Below are positions 8,044-17,040 of a stretch of DNA of 64,000 nucleotides, piece by piece. How positions within the stretch are numbered: position 1 is the stretch's first letter; each line of letters starts with the position of its first letter. The DNA comes from an uncultured Muribaculaceae bacterium. GTDB lineage: Bacteria > Bacteroidota > Bacteroidia > Bacteroidales > Muribaculaceae. Below the pieces are notes generated by a model, which made no database searches, was not told the origin of the DNA, and was given only the letters and a program-made list of their open reading frames with translations. The position numbers were made by a program, and so were the translations under genes. The stretch covers positions 1 to 64,000 of the forward strand of contig CAJTRC010000003.1 of assembly GCA_910578365.1 (NCBI GenBank), in the 5' to 3' direction.

Positions 8044-9224
8044 AGCCTCTGCGCTACTGCCTTACACTGCTTATGACCTTGCTGGCCATCATTTCAGCCA
8101 GAGCTAACGTCGCCGATACAACGGTGAGTTTCACCGTGTTCTACCCTGGCCCGGACATATATGAACTCGAAGGACATGCAGCACTGCATATCACAACACC
8201 GCAGGCCGACTACGCCGTGAGTTTCGGCACATTCGACTTTGAGCAGCCCAACTTTGTGTACCGCTTTGTAAAAGGCGAAACCGACTACTGGGCAGCCGCA
8301 GCTCCGTGGCAGTATTTCGCCGATGCCTACAGCCGTCAGGGGCGCCGTATTGTGGACATGCAGCTCGACCTTACTCCGCAACAGAAGGCTTACATCATAG
8401 ACCTCTGCATCGAAAATCTCAAGCCCGAGAACCGTGTCTACCGCTATAATTATGTAAAGGACAACTGCGCCACCCGCCCGCTGGGTCTGCTGGAGAAAGC
8501 ACTTGCGCCTGACAGTCTGCAGCTCGGCAAGGTACAGACCGTCGACAGCTCGCATCTGGGCTCGTTCCGCAGCATAATGCGCTACTACCACCGCAATTAC
8601 CCCTGGTATCAGTTCGGCATCGACCTGGCCCTGGGCAGCGGCATAGATTACCCCATAAGCTTACGCGAGCAGGCATTTGCGCCGGTACTCATTGCCGAAC
8701 AGCTGCAAGGCGCCACGACAGGCGGCAGACCTCTGGTAAGCCATATCGTGGAGGTGAATCCGCAATATATCGACGCCACTGCCGGCCCTACTCCGTGGCT
8801 GCTTTCACCAATGTGTGTGAGTGCGCTTCTGCTTGCAATCACACTGATTGTCACCTGGCGCGACATACGGCGCATGCGCGTGAGCCGCTGGTTCGACACA
8901 GTGCTCTTTGGCATGTTCGGCCTCGCCGGCTGTCTGCTCACGTTCCTTATATTCATATCGGTCCATGAGGCTACCTCGCCTAATTTTCTTTACATGTGGC
9001 TGAACCCTTTTTGCCTGATTCCGGTTATTTTTATTTGGATAAAAAAATGTAAAAAGTTAGTTTTATGCTATCATTTTACTAACTTTGCACTTGTGTTTGC
9101 CATGGCCGCCTGTTGGCTCTGGCTTCCGCAGAGCGCCAATACTGCATTTATTCCATTGATACTCTGCGATATGACCCGTTCGGTGTCGTATATTTACATC
9201 ACAAATTTCAAGCGCAAGCAATAG
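8040..9224 (+). CDS. DUF4105 (Lnb N-terminal-like) membrane protein
   Basis: This is a 394-residue envelope protein. An N-terminal signal segment (about 1-22) is followed by a periplasmic DUF4105 domain (about 26-260). That domain holds a conserved His near YELEGHAALHI and an NCATRPLGLLEK motif with a cysteine, resembling the thiol-peptidase-like fold proposed for this family. The C-terminal third has about four hydrophobic helices. The last 60 codons are noticeably AT-rich and contain a promoter-like TAACTTTGC. Biochemical function is not known. Confidence 0.8.
   Translation: MKPLRYCLTLLMTLLAIISARANVADTTVSFTVFYPGPDIYELEGHAALHITTPQADYAVSFGTFDFEQPNFVYRFVKGETDYWAAAAPWQYFADAYSRQGRRIVDMQLDLTPQQKAYIIDLCIENLKPENRVYRYNYVKDNCATRPLGLLEKALAPDSLQLGKVQTVDSSHLGSFRSIMRYYHRNYPWYQFGIDLALGSGIDYPISLREQAFAPVLIAEQLQGATTGGRPLVSHIVEVNPQYIDATAGPTPWLLSPMCVSALLLAITLIVTWRDIRRMRVSRWFDTVLFGMFGLAGCLLTFLIFISVHEATSPNFLYMWLNPFCLIPVIFIWIKKCKKLVLCYHFTNFALVFAMAACWLWLPQSANTAFIPLILCDMTRSVSYIYITNFKRKQ
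9080..9088 (+). promoter_or_regulatory. Promoter-like -7 element inside the DUF4105 gene
   Basis: TAACTTTGC matches the Bacteroidetes -7 consensus exactly and lies in an AT-rich stretch about 145 bases before the phosphatase-like gene. No good -33 TTTG sits at the expected distance, so support is partial. Confidence 0.35.
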
Positions 9225-9231
9225 AACCCCG

Positions 9232-10857
9232 ATGAACCGCAACCCCGAAATATCGCTCAGCCGCCGCCTGATGCTCGCCCTGATTGCCTCGATGGTGACC
9301 ATGGCAATACCCGCGCAAGCCAATTCGGGGCAGAAGCAGACACAACTGCTGCTGAACGTGGTTATCGAAGGCCTCGATGCCACACAACTCGACCTGCTGC
9401 GTGACTATTTCGGACCGGACGGATTCAACCGCCTGCTCAACAGCGGAGTGGTTCTGAGCGGCGAATACGGCACTCCGCTCGACCCCACCGCAGCTGTCAC
9501 CGAACTGATGACAGGCGCATCGCCCTCCGTGACCGGTATCAGCGGAGCCATGCGCTTCGACCGCCGTGCCATGCGCCGCGAGCATATTTTCGACGACGAC
9601 AGCACCCTTGGCAACTACACCAACAGCACATACTCGCCCGGCACTCTGCTTGTAAGCACCATGGCCGACGAAGCCCGCATAGCCGGAGGAGGCGTAACAC
9701 AAGTCTACGCTATAGCCCCCGACCCGGGAGTGGCTATAGCCCTGGGCGGACATAGCGCCAACTGCGCGATATGGATTGATGACCGCACCGGCAACTGGGC
9801 CACAACCACCTTCTATAAAGACCCGCCATCGCTGCTGGGTACGCGCAACCGTCTGAGCCACCTGTCGCAACGACTCGACACACTCAGCTGGACACCCCTA
9901 AAGGCCGCCGACCAGTATCCCGGCCTGCCGGAGTACCTCACCCACTATCCATTCCGCTACACCTTCGGACGCAGTAACGCAGACCGCTTTGCCGAATTCA
10001 AAGAAGCCGCCGGAGCAGTGAACTCCGAGGTAACTTCCATGGCTATCGACATGATAGGCACCCTGAAACTGGGGCAGCACGACGGTGTCGACGTACTGAG
10101 CATAGCCTATACACTCAGACCCTACGAAAGCGGCAAGAACCCCGACAATCGCTTTGAACTCATCGACAGCTACTACAGGCTCGACTACGACCTGGCCCGA
10201 CTGATAAATGCTGCCGAAAAACAGGCCGGCGCCAACCGCTCGGTAGTAATGATTACCGGCACACCGCCGCCATCGCGCACTCGCCGCGACGACCCGCGCT
10301 GGATGATTCCCTACGGCGAATTTTCCACCCGCAAGGCCATGTCGCTGCTAAACGTATACCTTATAGCCCTGCACGGCAACGGTGAATGGGTACAGGCCTA
10401 CTCCGACGGATGGTTCTACCTCAACGACAAACTTATTGAAGAACGCAAGGCCGATGCCAAGGCCATGCGCTCCGAAGCCGCCGACTTCCTCAGCCGCATG
10501 GCCGGGGTAAAAGCCGTGCATACAAGCGACGACATACGCCACGGACGCGCAGGCGTCAATCCTGAGGCCCTGCGCCGCAACACCCACTTCTCAACCAGCG
10601 GCGACATGCTGCTCGAAGTTCTTCCCGGCTGGCAGCTCGTTGACGATTCCAATGTACACGGCATCGCTCAGGCTTCGAAATACGAAAAAGTTCAACGCGA
10701 AACAGCTACCACAGCGCCGGTAATAATAATGGCTCCAGGTGTCGAAGCACGCAAGATTCACACCCCCGTCGACATACGCATGGTCACCCCTACCGTATGC
10801 CGCCTGCTACGCATACGCTCGCCAAATGCCGCCTCACTGCCGGCAATAAACCTCTGA
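9232..10857 (+). CDS. Alkaline-phosphatase-superfamily protein, probably catalytically inactive
   Basis: The 541-residue exported protein has a signal peptide at about 1-31 and the overall layout of the type I phosphodiesterase/PafA-like family: the VVIEGLDATQLDLL opening, the PTAAVTELMTG nucleophile region, and a late helical DSYYRLDYDLARLI segment. Key metal ligands look replaced. The opening Asp is Glu, the usual DxxxH region reads YTLRPYESG, and the usual ADHG reads ITGTPPP. A structural or binding role is therefore more likely than catalysis (inference). It lies 7 bases after DUF4105 and upstream of secA, which has its own promoter-like site. Confidence 0.75.
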   Translation: MNRNPEISLSRRLMLALIASMVTMAIPAQANSGQKQTQLLLNVVIEGLDATQLDLLRDYFGPDGFNRLLNSGVVLSGEYGTPLDPTAAVTELMTGASPSVTGISGAMRFDRRAMRREHIFDDDSTLGNYTNSTYSPGTLLVSTMADEARIAGGGVTQVYAIAPDPGVAIALGGHSANCAIWIDDRTGNWATTTFYKDPPSLLGTRNRLSHLSQRLDTLSWTPLKAADQYPGLPEYLTHYPFRYTFGRSNADRFAEFKEAAGAVNSEVTSMAIDMIGTLKLGQHDGVDVLSIAYTLRPYESGKNPDNRFELIDSYYRLDYDLARLINAAEKQAGANRSVVMITGTPPPSRTRRDDPRWMIPYGEFSTRKAMSLLNVYLIALHGNGEWVQAYSDGWFYLNDKLIEERKADAKAMRSEAADFLSRMAGVKAVHTSDDIRHGRAGVNPEALRRNTHFSTSGDMLLEVLPGWQLVDDSNVHGIAQASKYEKVQRETATTAPVIIMAPGVEARKIHTPVDIRMVTPTVCRLLRIRSPNAASLPAINL

Positions 10858-10904
10858 TACTCACTTTCAGGCTTTGCTATAGCCCGAAATCCGGTATTTT
10901 TTAC

Positions 10905-10913
10905 TATCTTTGC
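10905..10913 (+). promoter_or_regulatory. Promoter-like -7 element for secA
   Basis: TATCTTTGC matches TAnnTTTGC about 105 bases before the secA start, implying a leader of roughly 95 bases. No clear -33 element at ideal spacing was found. Confidence 0.5.
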
Positions 10914-11017
10914 CGACAACAGTACCGCACGCCCGTCCATCAGCGACGGAGGCGTACGTGTAATGCCATATATACATAACTCCCCCACATTTCGAAAACA
11001 AATAAAACACTACATAA

Positions 11018-14000
11018 ATGTCATTCATTAACGTTTTAAGCAAACTGTTCGGCAATAAGTCGCAGCGCGACCTCAAGGCCATAATGCCCATTGTGGAGAA
11101 AATCAAGGCCAAAGGCCCCGAGCTCCAGCAACTGACTGTCGACCAACTCCGCGGCCGCATCGATGCCGTGCGTGCCGACCTCGACAACGCAACTCGTGCC
11201 GACTACGACGAAATCGCACGTCTGAAAGTAGAAATCGAATCTCTTCCCTACGACCAGCGCCAGCCCCTGTGGGACAAAATCGACAAACACGAAAAGAACA
11301 TACTAGACACCCTCGAGGACAAACTCAACGAACACCTGCCCGAGGTATTCGCCACTATGCGCGAAACCGCAGCACGCTTCGCTGCCTCCGACACCGTGGA
11401 AGTGACAGCCACAGCACTCGACCGCGAACTCGCCGGCCAAGGCCGCGACTTCGTAACCATCGAAGGCGACAAAGCTATATGGAAAACCACCTGGCTGGCC
11501 GGCGGCAACCCCGTGAGCTGGGATATGATACACTACGACGTACAGCTCATAGGCGGTATAGTGCTGCACCAAGGCAAAATCGCCGAAATGGCAACCGGTG
11601 AAGGTAAAACCCTTGTAGCTACACTGCCGGTGTTCCTGCGCTCGCTCTCGCGCCGCGGCGTACATGTGGTGACTGTGAACGACTATCTGTCGAAGCGCGA
11701 CTCCGAGTGGATGGGACCGCTGTACATGTTCCACGGCTCAACCGTCGACTGCATCGACAAGCACGAACCCAATACTCCCGAACGCCGTGCCGCCTACAAC
11801 TGCGACATCACCTTCGGTACAAACAACGAATTCGGCTTCGACTACCTGCGCGACAACATGGCCATGGAACCCGAGGATATGGTACAGCGCAAGCACTACT
11901 ACGCCATTGTCGACGAGGTCGACTCAGTGCTTATCGACGATGCCCGTACGCCTCTGATCATCTCCGGTCCGGTGCCGCGCGGCGACGACCAGTACTTCGA
12001 CATCTACAAGGCAAACGTACAGAAAGTGGTGGAAGCGCAGCGTCGCCTCATTACCAAAATCCTGGCAGAAGCCAAGGAAAAAATAGCATCGGACAACAAA
12101 GACCAGCAGAAAGAAGGAGCAATACTTCTGTTCCGTGCATTCAAAGGTCTGCCCAAATATCAGCCGCTAATCAAATTCCTCTCGCAGGAAGGCATGAAAA
12201 ACCTGCTGCTCCAGACCGAGGCACACTATCTGCAGGACAACGCACGCGAGATGCCATTCATCACCGACCCACTCTACTTTGTAATCGACGAAAAGAACCG
12301 CAGCGTAGAACTCACCGACAAAGGCATCGACGAACTCACCGGCAAAATCGAAGACCCAACCTTCTTTGTGCTTCCCGACATAGCATCGCAGCTTTCCGAG
12401 CTCGAACACCTGTCCGATGCCACTGAACGCCAGGCCCGCAAAGACGAACTGATGCAGAACTATGCCGTAAAGGCCGAGCGCGTACACACCGTGACCCAGC
12501 TGCTTAAGGCATACACACTGTTTGAGAAAGACGTAGAATACGTTATCGACGACAACAAAATCAAGATTGTCGACGAACAGACAGGCCGTATCATGGAAGG
12601 CCGACGCTACTCCGACGGCCTGCACCAGGCCATCGAGGCCAAGGAAGGAGTGAAAGTCGAGGCCGCTACACAGACCTTTGCCACCATCACGCTGCAGAAC
12701 TACTTCCGCATGTATCACAAGCTGGCCGGTATGACCGGTACAGCCGAAACAGAGGCCGGCGAGTTCTGGGACATCTACAAACTTGATGTGGTTACCATCC
12801 CCACCAACCGTCCGGTTGCACGTATCGACATGAACGACCGCGTGTACAAAACCAAGAAAGAAAAGTACAGCGCCGTAATCGAAGAAATCGAACGCCTGGT
12901 AAAAGAAGGCCGTCCGGTACTGGTAGGTACAACCTCGGTTGAAATATCGGAACTCCTGAGCAAAATGCTCAAGATGCGCCGTATCGAACACAATGTGCTC
13001 AACGCCAAGCTGCACCAGCGCGAAGCCGAGATTGTGGCCCTCGCAGGCCGACCCGGCACTGTGACCATCGCCACCAACATGGCGGGCCGCGGTACCGACA
13101 TCAAGCTTACCCCCGAGGTGAAAGCCGCCGGCGGTCTGGCCATCATAGGCACCGAGCGCCACGAGTCGCGCCGCGTCGACCGTCAGCTCCGAGGCCGTGC
13201 AGGCCGTCAGGGCGACCCCGGCACATCAATCTTCTTTGTGTCGTTCGAAGACCAGCTGATGCGTCTGTTCGCCACCGACTCGGTAATGAAGTGGCTCGAC
13301 CGCTTCGGCCTGCAGGAAGGCGAGCCTATTGAACACAAAATGGTGTCGAACGCCATCGAAAAGGCCCAGAAACGTGTGGAGGAAAACAACTTCGGCATCC
13401 GTAAACGCCTGCTCGAATACGACGACGTAATGAACAAGCAGCGTAACTACATATACACACGCCGCCACCACGCACTCGTAGGCGAACGCATAGGCATCGA
13501 CATCGCCAACATGATTTATGACTCGGTAGAGAATCTGATAGTAAACAACGAAGAAGCATCGTTCTATGCCGACCTCGAACAGGAAGCCCTGAAACTGCTG
13601 TCGATAGAACTGCCCTATACCGAGGACGAATACCGCAACCTCTCGCGCGAAGAAAAAATCGAGCGCCTGCACGAAGCAGCCATCGAGGCCTTCAACCGCC
13701 GCAACGAACGTATCCGCGAGGTAGCTCTGCCGGTAATCAAGAACATGTACGAGAACACCGAATACCGCGGACGCATCATAGTGCCTATTTCCGACGGCTC
13801 GCGCCGCCGTTTCAACCTGCGCGTCGACCTGCAGGAAGCATACAACACCGAGTGCCGCAGCATTGTAAAGGAATGGCAGAAGAAACTGGTGCTTGTAACC
13901 ATTGACGAACTCTGGAAAGAGCATCTGCGCGAACTCGACCAGCTGCGCCAGAGCGTACAGAATGCAAGCTACGAGCAGAAAGACCCGCTGGTTATTTACA

Positions 14001-14428
14001 AGGTAGAGTCGTTCCACCTGTTCGAATCCATGCTCAATCAGCTCAACAGCAAGGCGGTATCGTGTCTGATGCGCGCCAGCATACCTGTAGCGCCTCCCAG
14101 CGAGCAACAGCAGCAACAGCCCCAGCCTCAGCAAGCCCAGCAGCCTGCCGATGGCGAACAGCAGCAGCCCCAGCAGCCCCAGCCCCAGACTCCTCAGCAG
14201 CGTGTGGAAATGAAGGAAGCCGGGCCCGAAATGCCCCACAAAGCCGTTCGATACAACGAAACCAAAGCTGAAGCTCCGGGCGATGAGCAGCGCCGTGTGG
14301 CAAGCCAGCAGCAGGGCGAACGCCCCAAGCCCATGCCCGTGAAGGCCGGACCCAAAGTAGGCCGTAACGACCCATGTCCCTGCGGTTCAGGTAAAAAATA
14401 CAAAAACTGCCACGGGCGCAACGCTTAA
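11018..14428 (+). CDS. secA: Preprotein translocase ATPase SecA
   Basis: The 1136-residue protein is the large Bacteroidetes form of SecA, the motor that drives proteins through SecYEG. Walker A (MATGEGKT) is near residue 191. The DEVDSVLIDDARTPLIISG box, the MAGRGTDI and RGRAGRQGDPG helicase motifs and the helical scaffold are intact. Compared with E. coli SecA (about 900 residues) it has an extra insert in the first nucleotide-binding region. It also has a Gln/Pro-rich linker at about residues 1028-1070. The tail ends in a zinc motif with Cys1120, Cys1122, Cys1131 and His1132 (SecB/ribosome contact in the family). Confidence 0.98.
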   Translation: MSFINVLSKLFGNKSQRDLKAIMPIVEKIKAKGPELQQLTVDQLRGRIDAVRADLDNATRADYDEIARLKVEIESLPYDQRQPLWDKIDKHEKNILDTLEDKLNEHLPEVFATMRETAARFAASDTVEVTATALDRELAGQGRDFVTIEGDKAIWKTTWLAGGNPVSWDMIHYDVQLIGGIVLHQGKIAEMATGEGKTLVATLPVFLRSLSRRGVHVVTVNDYLSKRDSEWMGPLYMFHGSTVDCIDKHEPNTPERRAAYNCDITFGTNNEFGFDYLRDNMAMEPEDMVQRKHYYAIVDEVDSVLIDDARTPLIISGPVPRGDDQYFDIYKANVQKVVEAQRRLITKILAEAKEKIASDNKDQQKEGAILLFRAFKGLPKYQPLIKFLSQEGMKNLLLQTEAHYLQDNAREMPFITDPLYFVIDEKNRSVELTDKGIDELTGKIEDPTFFVLPDIASQLSELEHLSDATERQARKDELMQNYAVKAERVHTVTQLLKAYTLFEKDVEYVIDDNKIKIVDEQTGRIMEGRRYSDGLHQAIEAKEGVKVEAATQTFATITLQNYFRMYHKLAGMTGTAETEAGEFWDIYKLDVVTIPTNRPVARIDMNDRVYKTKKEKYSAVIEEIERLVKEGRPVLVGTTSVEISELLSKMLKMRRIEHNVLNAKLHQREAEIVALAGRPGTVTIATNMAGRGTDIKLTPEVKAAGGLAIIGTERHESRRVDRQLRGRAGRQGDPGTSIFFVSFEDQLMRLFATDSVMKWLDRFGLQEGEPIEHKMVSNAIEKAQKRVEENNFGIRKRLLEYDDVMNKQRNYIYTRRHHALVGERIGIDIANMIYDSVENLIVNNEEASFYADLEQEALKLLSIELPYTEDEYRNLSREEKIERLHEAAIEAFNRRNERIREVALPVIKNMYENTEYRGRIIVPISDGSRRRFNLRVDLQEAYNTECRSIVKEWQKKLVLVTIDELWKEHLRELDQLRQSVQNASYEQKDPLVIYKVESFHLFESMLNQLNSKAVSCLMRASIPVAPPSEQQQQQPQPQQAQQPADGEQQQPQQPQPQTPQQRVEMKEAGPEMPHKAVRYNETKAEAPGDEQRRVASQQQGERPKPMPVKAGPKVGRNDPCPCGSGKKYKNCHGRNA

Positions 14429-14433
14429 AGCCT

Positions 14434-15804
14434 ATGGCTAAAAAAACAAGCAAATCCGTATGGTATTGCAGCACATGCGGGGCCGACTCACCCAAATGGG
14501 TGGGTAAGTGCCCCGCATGTGGCGCTTGGAACACTATGGTCGAGGAGCGTGTGAGCGTCACCGCACAACGCACACCCTCGCCCGTGGCCGGAAACGTACG
14601 CTCGGTAGCCATGGCCGTCAACGACATCCAGGCTCTCGACGAACCCCGCATAAAGCTGCCCAGCGGCGAACTGAACCGTGTACTCGGAGGCGGTCTGGTA
14701 CCCGGGTCGCTGGTGCTTTTAGGCGGCGAACCGGGCATAGGAAAGTCCACACTTGTACTCCAGAACCTGCTTTCCATAAAGTCCAAGACCATACTGTACG
14801 TGTCGGGCGAGGAAAGCGCCACTCAGCTGAAACTGCGCGCCGACCGCATAGGCCGCGGCAGCGACAACTGTTTCATAGTCTGCGAAACATCGCTCGAAAA
14901 CATCTTCCGTCATATCGAAGAAGTACAGCCCGGCATACTGGTAATAGACTCAATCCAGACCATAGCCTCCGATGCCATCGAGTCGTCAGCCGGCTCCGTC
15001 AGCCAGGTGCGCGAGTGCGCCGCCAGTCTGCTTAAATACGCTAAGGAAGCATCGGTGCCGGTACTGCTCATAGGCCATATCACCAAAGAAGGTTCGCTTG
15101 CAGGCCCCAAGGTACTGGAGCATATTGTCGATGCCGTAATACAGTTCGAGGGCGACCGACAGTACATGTACCGGATACTGCGCGCCATAAAGAACCGCTT
15201 CGGCTCTACCAGCGAACTCGGCATATACGAGATGTGCCGCCACGGACTGCGCGAGGTCACCAATCCTTCGGAAATGCTGCTGTCGCAGCACGACGAAGAC
15301 CTCTCGGGCATGGCTATAGGCGTGACAATCGATGGCGCACGGCCTTTCCTCATCGAGGCACAGGCCTTGGTCAGCACTGCCGCCTACGGCACTCCACAGC
15401 GCAGTGTCACCGGCTTCGACGGCAAACGCATGAACATGCTCCTGGCTGTACTCGAAAAACGTGTCGGCTTCAAACTGGCTCAAAAAGACGTATTTCTGAA
15501 CATTGCCGGAGGCCTCAAGGTAAACGATCCGGCACTCGACCTGTCTGTAATCAGCGCCGTACTGTCGAGCAACGTCGATATGGCCATACCGCGTGGCTAC
15601 TGCATGGCCGGAGAAGTGGGTCTGTCGGGCGAAATCCGTCCTGTTACCCGTATAGAACAACGTATAAGCGAGGCCGAAAAACTTGGCATGACCCACATGC
15701 TCATACCGCAGGGCAATCTCAAGGGTGTCGACACTGCATCGATGCGTCTGAAACTCATTGAGGTTAAACGTGTCGACGATGCTTTCAGGGCATTATTTGC
15801 GTAA
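14434..15804 (+). CDS. radA: DNA repair protein RadA
   Basis: This 456-residue protein has the N-terminal zinc finger (Cys12, Cys15, Cys26, Cys29) and the RecA-like ATPase with Walker A GGEPGIGKST at 97-106. The RadA-specific KNRFG motif and the C-terminal Lon-like domain are also present. RadA is a branch-migration helicase acting on recombination intermediates. It starts 5 bases after the secA stop, so it probably shares the transcript. Confidence 0.97.
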   Translation: MAKKTSKSVWYCSTCGADSPKWVGKCPACGAWNTMVEERVSVTAQRTPSPVAGNVRSVAMAVNDIQALDEPRIKLPSGELNRVLGGGLVPGSLVLLGGEPGIGKSTLVLQNLLSIKSKTILYVSGEESATQLKLRADRIGRGSDNCFIVCETSLENIFRHIEEVQPGILVIDSIQTIASDAIESSAGSVSQVRECAASLLKYAKEASVPVLLIGHITKEGSLAGPKVLEHIVDAVIQFEGDRQYMYRILRAIKNRFGSTSELGIYEMCRHGLREVTNPSEMLLSQHDEDLSGMAIGVTIDGARPFLIEAQALVSTAAYGTPQRSVTGFDGKRMNMLLAVLEKRVGFKLAQKDVFLNIAGGLKVNDPALDLSVISAVLSSNVDMAIPRGYCMAGEVGLSGEIRPVTRIEQRISEAEKLGMTHMLIPQGNLKGVDTASMRLKLIEVKRVDDAFRALFA

Positions 15805-15836
15805 AAGCAATATGTTCACGGGCCGGCGCCGGCGCC

Positions 15837-16892
15837 TTACCACAGATTGAAGCGGTAGCCTACCGAAGCCTGGCCGGTAATGAAAGCGTTGGCAAAAGTA
15901 TGCTCCTTGTCGTATATCAGACCAATGTCGCACTTGCCTGTCATACCGGCGAACCACGGCCCGTTGTTCCATACCACCGATGCGTTCAGGCGGTTGGATA
16001 GTGAAAACGACAGGTGCTCCTCGCTGCTGTTTATAAAACCTTTTTTAAGGCCGAGTACCGGCGATTCGCTCACACCAATGGTCCAGTGCTTGCCCAGCAC
16101 CCAGTTATAACCGTAGCCCAGACGAAAGGCAAAATTATGGGTCTTGACATTATACTGATAGTTTTGCCACGACGACGGCAGACGGTCAAGCATGTCGTGA
16201 GGCAAACCGCTGAAATCGAAGTCGAAATGCTGGGTAAAAATCGAAATACCTGCATAGGGCGAACCCTGGCTCTTCTGCTGCAGTTTGCTGTAGCCGAACG
16301 CCGCTGCCTGTGAGTACTTTTTGTGGTTGAAAAAATAATAGGTGTCGAGATTCCACGACGACACGTTTATGCCGTCGAAAGGCAGTTCCCTGTCTAAATT
16401 TTTGCCATCGATGCCGAAGTGGGTTATACGTGTGCCCACATCGTTGCTCACATAGTTGAACTCGGCCGCGAACAGGCTGCAGTTAAAACCGAAGTTGTAC
16501 CGCGAACGAGCCTGCTGTGGACCGCCGAACAGACGCGAGAAGTTTATGTCGTAGCCTACCGATACCGCCATATATGTCAGATGAGCGCCAATCGATGTCG
16601 AGGGGTCGCTGCGCATGTGCATTATCGCCCGCTCGGGCAGCATAAAATTATAGAAGTCGAACCACGAGTCTGTGGTTATTTTTACGTTGAACTTATAGCC
16701 GGTGCCCTTGACATAAGCAGAATCATAGGTATTGAAGAATTTGTCGCCCCAGCGGTACACACCCACACAGAAACGCGGAAATTTGCCCCATTCGGCAATA
16801 GAATCGAGAGCAAAACTTATGGCATGCGAAGATTGCACCACACCTGCAAAAAACGCTAAAACGAGCAGAATTTTTTTTATTGAAGTCTTCAA
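15837..16892 (-). CDS. DUF4421 domain outer-membrane-associated protein
   Basis: This 351-residue protein has a signal peptide (about 1-24, ending near SSHA). Its alternating aromatic/hydrophobic beta strands and C-terminal VGYRFNLW fit an outer-membrane beta barrel. The sequence matches the DUF4421 family of Bacteroidetes. Ligand and role are unknown. It runs convergently to radA and divergently from guaA. A - strand promoter-like TAATTTTGC is seen as GCAAAATTA at 16920-16928. Confidence 0.8.
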   Translation of the reverse strand: MKTSIKKILLVLAFFAGVVQSSHAISFALDSIAEWGKFPRFCVGVYRWGDKFFNTYDSAYVKGTGYKFNVKITTDSWFDFYNFMLPERAIMHMRSDPSTSIGAHLTYMAVSVGYDINFSRLFGGPQQARSRYNFGFNCSLFAAEFNYVSNDVGTRITHFGIDGKNLDRELPFDGINVSSWNLDTYYFFNHKKYSQAAAFGYSKLQQKSQGSPYAGISIFTQHFDFDFSGLPHDMLDRLPSSWQNYQYNVKTHNFAFRLGYGYNWVLGKHWTIGVSESPVLGLKKGFINSSEEHLSFSLSNRLNASVVWNNGPWFAGMTGKCDIGLIYDKEHTFANAFITGQASVGYRFNLW

Positions 16893-17003
16893 AGTCGTAC
16901 CGGCTTGATATTTGGAACTGCAAAATTAGTGATTTTTTCTGAAAAAAAATGAGCTACGGCAAGTTGTCGTTGTCGGAATTGTATTTATTTGTGGAAAAAA
17001 TCG

Positions 17004-17012
17004 TAACTTTGC
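17004..17012 (+). promoter_or_regulatory. Promoter-like -7 element for guaA
   Basis: TAACTTTGC lies 29 bases before the chosen guaA ATG, with a TTG about 22 bases further upstream as a possible -33 element. It supports starting guaA at 17041, because the upstream in-frame TTG at 17017 would lie at the transcript start. Confidence 0.65.
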
Positions 17013-17040
17013 AGCATTGAAAATCGCAGACATTCACAAT

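Noticed and set aside
13226..14239. Long antisense frames opposite secA
   Set aside because: They are open only because of GC-biased codon use in secA, and their composition is not protein-like.
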